A stretch of DNA of 42,849 nucleotides, from positions 1-42,849 of the forward strand of contig MNVH01000031.1 of the NCBI GenBank assembly GCA_001871595.1. Direction: 5' to 3'. The notes beneath the pieces are model-generated. The model made no database searches and was not told where the DNA came from. It saw only the letters and a list, made by a program, of their open reading frames with translations. Made by a program: the position numbers and the translations under genes. Below, in pieces: positions 35,607-42,849 of this stretch (position 1 is the stretch's first letter; each line of letters begins with the position of its first letter). This DNA is from Candidatus Micrarchaeota archaeon CG1_02_55_22. Lineage in GTDB: Archaea; Micrarchaeota; Micrarchaeia; Norongarragalinales; UBA97.

Positions 35607-38255
35607 ATGACGGAATCTGAAGCCCAGACTCGTCGTAAGATTGACGCGGTTCTGGAAGCTTGCGGTTGGCGGGTTGTGCCGTACCAAGAAGGCAAAGACT
35701 ATTCATTGCAAGCCGCATGCGCCATAACCGAGTTTCCTACTGAAAACGGCCCCGCCGACTATGTATTGGCGGCTAAAGGCGAGCTGCTGGCCATCGTGGA
35801 AGCCAAAAAGGTGGCCTTGGGCGTCCAGAGCGTTCTTTCACAAGCCCAGCGTTACGCTAAGGGCATCAAGCCCCACAAGTACGGCGATTACGGCGTGCCA
35901 TTCGCGTACTCTAGCAACGGCAACGAGTTCTACTTCCAAGACCTACGCGAAACGCGCGGTTATTCTCGGGCGGTAGCCAAGTTTCACACCGTCAACGGCT
36001 TGAGGGAAATGCAATCCAGCAAGCAGGCGGACGGCTTGGCGTGGCTCAAGGCTAACGCGCGCCTGCCTGCCCGAGCAAGGCCCTACCAAGCGGAGGCTAT
36101 TAACGCAACCGAAAAGGCCCTCGCTTCAGGCAAGCGCCGCATGCTCGTCGCCATGGCTACCGGTACGGGCAAGACGTTCGCCATGGCGGCCGAAATATAC
36201 CGCCTGATGAAGTCCGGCTATGCCAAGCGCATTCTTTTTCTCGTGGACCGGCGCGCCTTAGCTGCTCAAGCCGTGCGTGAATTTGCTACGTTCGAGGCAG
36301 AGCCGGGCAAGAAGTTCGACCAGATATACGAGGTCTACAGCCAGCGTTTCAGGCGCGAGGACTTCGACGAGGAAGACAAGTTTGACCCAAAAGTGCTCCC
36401 ACAAGAGTATCTTGAGAATCCCAAGCTGGGCAACGCGTTCGTTTACGTGTCCACTATCCAGCGCATGCGGATGAATATCTTTCACGATGGCTTCGACGAG
36501 GAGGAACCGTCTGATGACGCCAACGTGCCGCAACTTGACATTCCTATTCATGCCTTCGATGTGATTATTGCTGACGAGTGCCACCGGGGCTATACGGCTG
36601 CCGAAGTGAGCAAGTGGCGGCAGGTGCTTGACCATTTCGACGCCGTTAAGATAGGCTTGACCGCCACGCCTGCCGAGCATACGACCGCTTACTTCCACGA
36701 CATTATCTACCGCTACGGCATTGACCGGGCGGTAGCCGAGGGTTATCTCGTTGACTACGACGCAGTAACTATCGACTCGAAAGTCAAACTCAAGGGCTTG
36801 TTCTTGAAGCAGAATGAACTCGTCGGGCTTGTGGACCGAGAAACGGGCTTGGAGAAGCTTGACAACGTGGAGGACGAGCGCGAGTTCGAGAGTTCCAAGA
36901 TAGAACGCGAGATTACTTCGCCCGACTCGACGCGCAAGATAGTAAAAGAGTTGTGCACGTTTCTAACCGACAAGGAAAAGGAGCTAGGGCACTTTCCTAA
37001 GGCGCTAGTCTTCGCAGTTCAAGACATGCCTCATACCTCTCACGCCGACCGGTTGGTTAATGCCTTACGCGAGGAGCTGGGCCGGGGAGACAAGTTCGTC
37101 CAAAAGATTACTGGCACCGTTGACCGGCCATTGCAGGAGATTCGAAAGTTCCGCAACCGCCCAGAGCCCGGTGTCGTAGTAACCGTGGACATGCTATCTA
37201 CAGGCGTAGACATTCCTGCGCTTGAAGCAATAGTCTTCCTGCGGCCAGTTCAGTCCCGCATATTGTTCACGCAGATGCTTGGCCGTGGTACTCGCCGGTG
37301 CGACGCCATCAACAAGACGCGGTTCTGGGTGTTTGATTGCTTCGGAGGCTCATTACTCGAATACTTCAAGAACGCAACAGAGTTCACCGCAGACCCGCCG
37401 GACAAGCCCACCCGGACGACCGCGGAAGTGATTGACTCAATTTATCGCAACAAGGACCGCGACTACAACACGCGTTGCCTCGTCCGACGCCTCCAGCGCG
37501 TGGCTAAAGACATGGACGGCGAAGCGGTAAGCGACTTCGCACACTTTATCCCGAAGGGCGACGTTTCACAGTTCGCCCAAGCGCTGCAGGGCAACTTGAA
37601 GTCCAACTTCGTTGAAACCATCGGCTTGCTGCGTGACGCTGGCTTCCAAAAGCTCCTCTTGTCGTATCCCCGCAAGCAACGCATATTCCTAATCGCTTAC
37701 GATACTAAGGACGAAGTATCGTCCGAACTCGTCTTTAGGACGGTTACGGGCGACGAACTCAAGCCACCGGACTACATTGCCGCGTTTGAAGAGTTCATCA
37801 AGAAGAACCCCGACAAGGTTGAAGCCATACGCATCCTACTTGCGCGTCCCAAGGACTGGGGTACTGACGCGTTGAGCGAGCTTGAAGACAAATTGGAGCA
37901 CCGGCCGGAGAAATTCACGCGCGAGCGGCTGCGAAAGGCTTATCACAACGAGCTTGCCGACATTATATCGCTAGTCAAGTACGCCGCCAAGAAAGAGCCG
38001 AGCCTGCTGTCGGCTGAAGAACGCGTTGAACGCGCCATGGCGCGTTTGACGAAAGGCAAGAAGTTTACTGCCGAGCAAGAGAAGTGGCTCGGCCTCATCA
38101 AGGCGCACTTGGTGCAGAACCTCGCCATCAGCGAGCAAGACCTGCAGGAAATGCAGATATTCGCCCGTGCAGGTGGCTTGAGGCGCGCTAACGCTGCCTT
38201 CGGCGGCGGCTTGCCAGCGCTATTGAAGCAAGTTAACGAGGAGATGGCCAAGTGA
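35607..38255 (+). CDS. hsdR: type I restriction endonuclease R subunit
   Basis: N-terminal nuclease-like PADYVLAAKGELLAIVEAKKV, helicase motifs ATGTGKTFAMA, DECHRGY, GLTATPAE, MLGRGTRRC. Confidence 0.92.
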   Translation: MTESEAQTRRKIDAVLEACGWRVVPYQEGKDYSLQAACAITEFPTENGPADYVLAAKGELLAIVEAKKVALGVQSVLSQAQRYAKGIKPHKYGDYGVPFAYSSNGNEFYFQDLRETRGYSRAVAKFHTVNGLREMQSSKQADGLAWLKANARLPARARPYQAEAINATEKALASGKRRMLVAMATGTGKTFAMAAEIYRLMKSGYAKRILFLVDRRALAAQAVREFATFEAEPGKKFDQIYEVYSQRFRREDFDEEDKFDPKVLPQEYLENPKLGNAFVYVSTIQRMRMNIFHDGFDEEEPSDDANVPQLDIPIHAFDVIIADECHRGYTAAEVSKWRQVLDHFDAVKIGLTATPAEHTTAYFHDIIYRYGIDRAVAEGYLVDYDAVTIDSKVKLKGLFLKQNELVGLVDRETGLEKLDNVEDEREFESSKIEREITSPDSTRKIVKELCTFLTDKEKELGHFPKALVFAVQDMPHTSHADRLVNALREELGRGDKFVQKITGTVDRPLQEIRKFRNRPEPGVVVTVDMLSTGVDIPALEAIVFLRPVQSRILFTQMLGRGTRRCDAINKTRFWVFDCFGGSLLEYFKNATEFTADPPDKPTRTTAEVIDSIYRNKDRDYNTRCLVRRLQRVAKDMDGEAVSDFAHFIPKGDVSQFAQALQGNLKSNFVETIGLLRDAGFQKLLLSYPRKQRIFLIAYDTKDEVSSELVFRTVTGDELKPPDYIAAFEEFIKKNPDKVEAIRILLARPKDWGTDALSELEDKLEHRPEKFTRERLRKAYHNELADIISLVKYAAKKEPSLLSAEERVERAMARLTKGKKFTAEQEKWLGLIKAHLVQNLAISEQDLQEMQIFARAGGLRRANAAFGGGLPALLKQVNEEMAK

Positions 38256-39655
38256 CTGACGTTGTACAAAAACTCTGGGGATTCTGCCACGTCTTGCGTC
38301 ACGACGGCATTGACTACGGCGACTACATAGAGCAGATTACTTATCTGCTGTTCCTCAAGATGGCCGAGGAACGCGGTGGCCTCTCCGTACCCGCCAAGTA
38401 TAACTGGGCGTCGCTGCGCGACAAGTCCGGCACGGAACTGCAAGAACACTATGTAGACACGCTGCGCGCGCTTGGCAAGGAGCCGGGTATTCTCGGCCAG
38501 ATATACTCCGGCGCGTTGTCTCGCTTCCAGAATCCTGTGAATCTAAAGAAGCTCATTAGTTTAATTGACGAGCTTGACTGGACTTCGCTCGACGTGGACG
38601 TCAAGGCAGCGGCTTACGAGGGCTTGCTTGAGAAAGCGGCTTCTGAAGGCAAGAAGGGCGCTGGCCAGTACTTCACGCCCCGCATCGTGATTGACTCTAT
38701 GGTGCGCTGCGTCAAGCCCGACCCGCGCGGAAAGAAGGACTTTACGGTTCACGACCCGGCAGCGGGTACGGGCGGCTTCCTCTTATCCGCCTATGAGTGG
38801 CTCATGCGCGAAACCAAGGGAGGCGCGCTCGACCGGAAAGACGCAGAGCGCATCAAGCACCGCGTCTATACTGGGCAGGAACTCGTCCCGCGGCCCCGGC
38901 GCTTGTGCCTCATGAATCTCTACCTGCACGGCTTGGAGTCGGACATTTACTTGGGCGACACTATCGCCGAGGCTGACTCCGGCAAGCGTTACGACGTAGT
39001 GTTGATGAACCCGCCGTTCGGTACGAAGGGGTCTGGTGAAGCGCCTGTTCGCGACGACTTTACTATCTCGACGAGCAACAAGCAGCTTAACTTCATCCAA
39101 CACGTCTTGACTATCCTCAAGCCGGGCGGGCGCGCTGCCATCGTGGTTCCAGACAACGTGTTGTTTGAGGAAAAGGCCGCGGAAGTCTTCGAGATTCTAA
39201 TGAAGGACTGTAACTTGCACACGGTCTTGCGGTTGCCTAACGGCACTTTCTCGCCATACTCACCCGGCGTGAAGGCCAATGTCATATTCTTCCAGAAGGG
39301 CTTGCCTACCGAGAAGACTTGGATATTCGACGCGCGCGCCAACGTGCCGTCAATAACCAAGAAAGACCGGCCCTTGACTAAGGAGCACTTCGCGGAGTTC
39401 GAGAAGGCTTACGGCGACAACCCCAACGGCACGAGCAAGCGCGTCGAGTCCGAGCGTTTCAAGTGCTTCACGCTGGAGCAGATTCGTGACCGCGGCTATC
39501 ACTTGGACATCAAGTGGATTGAAAGCGACGAGATTGACGAAGACGCCGACCTCGAACCTGAAGAGCTCATTGAAGCCATCAAGGAGAGCCAGCACAAGAT
39601 TCACGAACACCTAGAGAAAATCCAAGAAGTGCTCAACAATGGCAACGGAAACTAA
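38252..39655 (+). CDS. hsdM: type I DNA methyltransferase M subunit
   Basis: GAGQYFTPRIVIDSMV, DPAAGTGGFLLSAYEW, VLMNPPFGTKG; GTG start overlaps the hsdR stop. Confidence 0.94.
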   Translation: MTDVVQKLWGFCHVLRHDGIDYGDYIEQITYLLFLKMAEERGGLSVPAKYNWASLRDKSGTELQEHYVDTLRALGKEPGILGQIYSGALSRFQNPVNLKKLISLIDELDWTSLDVDVKAAAYEGLLEKAASEGKKGAGQYFTPRIVIDSMVRCVKPDPRGKKDFTVHDPAAGTGGFLLSAYEWLMRETKGGALDRKDAERIKHRVYTGQELVPRPRRLCLMNLYLHGLESDIYLGDTIAEADSGKRYDVVLMNPPFGTKGSGEAPVRDDFTISTSNKQLNFIQHVLTILKPGGRAAIVVPDNVLFEEKAAEVFEILMKDCNLHTVLRLPNGTFSPYSPGVKANVIFFQKGLPTEKTWIFDARANVPSITKKDRPLTKEHFAEFEKAYGDNPNGTSKRVESERFKCFTLEQIRDRGYHLDIKWIESDEIDEDADLEPEELIEAIKESQHKIHEHLEKIQEVLNNGNGN

Positions 39656-40799
39656 CGATAAGTTGCCTGAAGGATGGGTATTGCGGGAATTAGGCGACCG
39701 TGAATTATGTGAGGTGGTTGCAGGGTCAACGCCAAGCACAAGCAATCCTGAATTATGGGACGGCGACATCCTATGGATAACCCCTAAAGATCTTTCGGGG
39801 TTCAAGGGCGTGGAGATAAACGACACTGCCAAGAAGATTACTCGCGCGGGCTACGAATCATGTTCTACACACTTGCTCCCTGCTGGAGCAGTTCTATTGT
39901 CTACTCGCGCGCCCATAGGCTACCTTGCAATTGCAGGTAAACCGCTATGCACCAACCAAGGATTCAAAAGCTTCGTGTGCAAAGAAGAACTCAACAACCG
40001 GTACTTGTTCTATTATCTAAAGAGTATCGTTCCACAGCTGCAAGCCGAAGGTTCAGGAACCACATTTAGCGAATTATCCAAACAACGAGTAAGCGAGATT
40101 GAAATTCCGTTATCGCCCCTAGAAACGCAGCGTAAGATTGTCTCTAAGCTTGACGCGTTCTTCGCGGAGTACAACGCGGCGAAGAAACAACACGAACTAG
40201 CGAAGAAGAGAAGCGAGAAGATAATGCAAGCGGCGATAAGTAAACTGATTACTAATGCTGCGGGCACTTGGCCAGAAACAAAGCTCGGATCGCTTATATC
40301 TCTTAATTATGGTAAAGGTCTTACTAGCGTGGCTCGGTCGGGGGGACGCGTTCCCGTCTATGGATCTAATGGAATTGTAGGACAACACAATTCTGCGCTG
40401 GTTAATCAAGACACCATAATTGTTGGGCGTAAGGGCACGGTTGGTGCATTGCATTACGCACCTTTTGAATCGTGGCCTATAGACACGACCTATTATGTCA
40501 GCGTAACACAAGGGATTCACCTAGACCTGCGTTTCCTTTACTATGCATTGAAACAATATGACCTGCTCGGTATGGATACATCCTCAGCAGTTCCTGGACT
40601 TAATAGGAACGACGTGTATGCCTTAGACTTCAAACTTCCACCGCTAACAGAGCAGATGCGAATAGTATCAGAACTAGACGCTATTGCTTCACAAATTTCA
40701 AGCTTGACTGACCGTCAGTCCCGTGTTGGCCGAGCGATAGGAATCCTTCCGTCAGCAATACTTCGAAAAGCCTTTAGCGGCGAGTTGGTGGCGGAATGA
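39639..40799 (+). CDS. hsdS: type I specificity S subunit
   Basis: Two target-recognition domains plus conserved helices PLSPLETQRKIVSKLDAFF and PLTEQMRIVSELDAIAS; overlaps hsdM. Confidence 0.93.
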   Translation: MATETNDKLPEGWVLRELGDRELCEVVAGSTPSTSNPELWDGDILWITPKDLSGFKGVEINDTAKKITRAGYESCSTHLLPAGAVLLSTRAPIGYLAIAGKPLCTNQGFKSFVCKEELNNRYLFYYLKSIVPQLQAEGSGTTFSELSKQRVSEIEIPLSPLETQRKIVSKLDAFFAEYNAAKKQHELAKKRSEKIMQAAISKLITNAAGTWPETKLGSLISLNYGKGLTSVARSGGRVPVYGSNGIVGQHNSALVNQDTIIVGRKGTVGALHYAPFESWPIDTTYYVSVTQGIHLDLRFLYYALKQYDLLGMDTSSAVPGLNRNDVYALDFKLPPLTEQMRIVSELDAIASQISSLTDRQSRVGRAIGILPSAILRKAFSGELVAE

Positions 40800-41479
40800 A
40801 TTTAGAGCGATTAAAGCTTATCTGGCGCTATAATTCTAGGGAATTTTCTGCATATTTTATTCTGGCCCTAGTTCTTCCAATAATTATTCTCGCATTAGAC
40901 CTATTCACGACACAGAGCTGGACTGCTTCAACAGTCTTGTTCTCGGTATTCGCAGGCTTGGGCCTGAATCGCTTCTTTCAGGAATGCCGCAAAATTGACC
41001 GCAAGTTGGATGCACTTAGAGACGTATTACAGCAAGTACGCGTGTGGACGAAACCAATGAAGACGCTGGTTAAAAGAAAGTGGATGCCTCAGCTCAATTG
41101 GCTCGATGGTCAACTTAAGATGGAGCTTGTTGACTTTTTTGGACTTAAAGTATCGCCCCCAAGATATCTAATTCCGCACCCGTTCTCAAAAATACAAGCC
41201 GTATCGATTAAGAATTTAGCAAATATTACTGCTCCAGACAAACAAGCACAGCTTATAGGTTCCATTCAGTCAGTAAACCACAAGATAGATCACCTGAATT
41301 TTATCTTAGCCAAACTCCACGGCAGGGAGGCTATAAGCTCTGAAGAATTGGATGAAATTCGAAGGCTGGTATCCGGGAGTAACCGCGCAGTTCTGCAAAC
41401 GTTAAGAACGGAACTAAAAACGGTTGAAAAAGAGATTACTACTATTCTTAAGAAGTATGATGCTATGAATGCACCGTAA
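40796..41479 (+). CDS. two-TM membrane protein with coiled-coil C-terminus, coupled to hsdS
   Basis: ATGA overlap with hsdS; FSAYFILALVLPIIILALDLF and STVLFSVFAGLGLNRFF, then long helical cytoplasmic region. Confidence 0.75.
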   Translation: MNLERLKLIWRYNSREFSAYFILALVLPIIILALDLFTTQSWTASTVLFSVFAGLGLNRFFQECRKIDRKLDALRDVLQQVRVWTKPMKTLVKRKWMPQLNWLDGQLKMELVDFFGLKVSPPRYLIPHPFSKIQAVSIKNLANITAPDKQAQLIGSIQSVNHKIDHLNFILAKLHGREAISSEELDEIRRLVSGSNRAVLQTLRTELKTVEKEITTILKKYDAMNAP

Positions 41480-41498
41480 ATGAATCGGGATAGATGGC

Positions 41499-41720
41499 AT
41501 GACTCTTGAACTCAAGAACGGCGAGCGAACAATCTACTGCCCATTCTGCAGCAAGTACGGCGTCAAGGCGTTCTACCGCGCGCCCTTCAAGGGATTCGGC
41601 AAGAGCCGTGGCAGCGGCGTAACGAGCACGTTCTCAACAAAGCACAACGAAGAGTATCACGTTCTCGGAGATTGCCCGAGTTGCAAGGCGAAGAAAGAAG
41701 AGATTAAAAAGAAGCTCTAG
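41499..41720 (+). CDS. small zinc-ribbon protein
   Basis: 73 aa, CPFC ... CPSC. Confidence 0.65.
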   Translation: MTLELKNGERTIYCPFCSKYGVKAFYRAPFKGFGKSRGSGVTSTFSTKHNEEYHVLGDCPSCKAKKEEIKKKL

Positions 41721-41735
41721 TCCCGAGGCAATCGT

Positions 41736-42641
41736 GTGGTAAATTGGAAACCAATCATACATGAAATGAGCCGCACAGCGTTGATTGGCGCTAAAATCCT
41801 GTTTGGCCTACTTATCTTCGTGTTCATAGGCATTTTATTGTATTCCGGTGGCATCGCTAAAATATACTCATCAGTATACGCAAGTCCTGCAAGCCACTTG
41901 GCACCAAACTTGTGTGATGCTAACCCCGCTACCGCTGCCCGCAATATTATCGAATGGGAGCGCGTTAACATCAACAACGTAATTGGCAAGAGTGACTTAT
42001 GCCTGAAGGTAGCTAGTCTTGATGACGTTTCTTGGACATATCGCAGCCGATGCGGCGCTTGCGGCGAGTTCTCCTATTTATTCACAGACTTAGCAAGGGC
42101 CTGTAATCTTACGGTAATGACCGTCAACAATCCTGGCGAGGACCACCAATGGAATGCAGTCTTAATCAATGGGAGTTGGATTACGGTAGATTCCACTCAG
42201 CCAAATGAGTCACACGCAAACTATGGCTATGACGTACCTGACGACTTCTACGAGAACAACTCGTATGCAGGCGCGTGGGCCAAGAATCTATCATACGTTT
42301 ACGGCGAACTGCCAAATGGCTCGCGCATAGACCTGACTGCACGATATTCGACTACCGGCAATGTCAGCGTGTACATTAATCGCGACGGAGCATTGGTATA
42401 TGTTATCAGTAACTCGTACGTACCTCGCAAGCCTACCGGCCTCAAATGCACGCCGATTAATCATTACTGTAACTTTAACCTCGGTAACACGAGCTACGAG
42501 TTCATAGCCGTAGGACCCGGTTGGTTAGACTACGACTCGGTTCTCGTAAATGTTACCACGAACAGTGCAACGAACATTACGCTTGCACCGACGTTCAGGC
42601 CGTTGGAACGCTGGGGTGCTCTTGCCCAGACGATAGGCTAG
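41736..42641 (+). CDS. membrane-anchored transglutaminase-like protein
   Basis: N-terminal TM; SRCGACGEFSYLFTDLARACNL, GEDHQWNAVLINGSWITVDST (Cys-His-Asp); many N-X-S/T sequons. Confidence 0.78.
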   Translation: MVNWKPIIHEMSRTALIGAKILFGLLIFVFIGILLYSGGIAKIYSSVYASPASHLAPNLCDANPATAARNIIEWERVNINNVIGKSDLCLKVASLDDVSWTYRSRCGACGEFSYLFTDLARACNLTVMTVNNPGEDHQWNAVLINGSWITVDSTQPNESHANYGYDVPDDFYENNSYAGAWAKNLSYVYGELPNGSRIDLTARYSTTGNVSVYINRDGALVYVISNSYVPRKPTGLKCTPINHYCNFNLGNTSYEFIAVGPGWLDYDSVLVNVTTNSATNITLAPTFRPLERWGALAQTIG

Positions 42642-42701
42642 TTGACGACCACCGGCAAGCCACTCTAGCAACCTTTAAAGCTCCAGCGCAATAATTCTGT
42701 T

Positions 42702-42849
42702 ATGGGTGGCTTGTCGGGGCGGAGGAGGTTACTGTTGGCTACGGCCAAGGCCCTGCACGACGCGGGCAAGTACGGTCGCACCGCGCTCGTCAAGACGCTG
42801 TTCGTGCTCTCGCGTGAAGCCGACCTGCCTGGAATCAAGCAATACTCGT
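42702..42849 (+). CDS. 3'-partial CDS, uncharacterised (possibly SocA/DUF4065-like)
   Basis: MGGLSGRRRLLLATAKALHDAGKYGRTALVKTLFVLSREADLPGIKQYS..., open to the window edge; TATA-like CTTTAAAG at about 42673. Confidence 0.5.
   Translation, partial: MGGLSGRRRLLLATAKALHDAGKYGRTALVKTLFVLSREADLPGIKQYS

Noticed and set aside
35261-42849. Search for an attachment-site repeat of the tRNA-Ser 3' end marking an integrated element
   Set aside because: No clear second copy of TTCAAATCTCGTCCCCGGCG was seen downstream by eye and no integrase is present, so island status is not claimed as a feature.
1-42849. CRISPR arrays, rRNA genes, insertion sequences
   Set aside because: No regularly spaced direct repeats, rRNA-like sequence or transposase ORF recognised.

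Overview
This 42.8 kb window is archaeal chromosome. The evidence is family-B DNA polymerase, ABCE1/Rli1, type II methionine aminopeptidase, DUF424, intron-bearing tRNAs and TATA boxes about 25-30 nt upstream of starts. The many short membrane ORFs and compact layout suggest a DPANN-like lineage, but that is inference. From left to right it holds: a giant Thr-rich surface protein, partial at the left edge; a VapBC pair; a run of small membrane-protein genes; a HerA-like ATPase homologue with an apparently destroyed Walker A; PolB interrupted by a LAGLIDADG intein in the catalytic DTD motif; MetAP; Rli1; tRNA-Arg(TCG) with an intron; a RelBE-like pair with a palindrome overlapping its start codon; a P-loop kinase; two tandem GT39-like membrane glycosyltransferases; tRNA-Arg(CCG) with an intron, followed by a structured element; a GT2/membrane-glycosyltransferase operon; SdpI-like and PfkB genes; a DUF4430-like lipoprotein; a possibly frameshifted HTH gene; tRNA-Ser(CGA) with an intron; and a type I restriction-modification operon (hsdR-hsdM-hsdS). 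A fourth gene, encoding a membrane/coiled-coil protein, is coupled to hsdS by an ATGA overlap. It is followed by a small zinc-ribbon gene and a sequon-rich transglutaminase-like gene. Main observations for follow-up: (1) the membrane-anchored fourth gene of the type I R-M operon; (2) the HerA-like pseudo-ATPase; (3) four of five convergent gene junctions sharing a palindromic CTAG double stop; (4) three of three tRNAs with introns at 37/38 that start with similar sequence; (5) operator-like palindromes at the toxin-antitoxin and R-M promoters. All calls come from reading the sequence; no database search was run.
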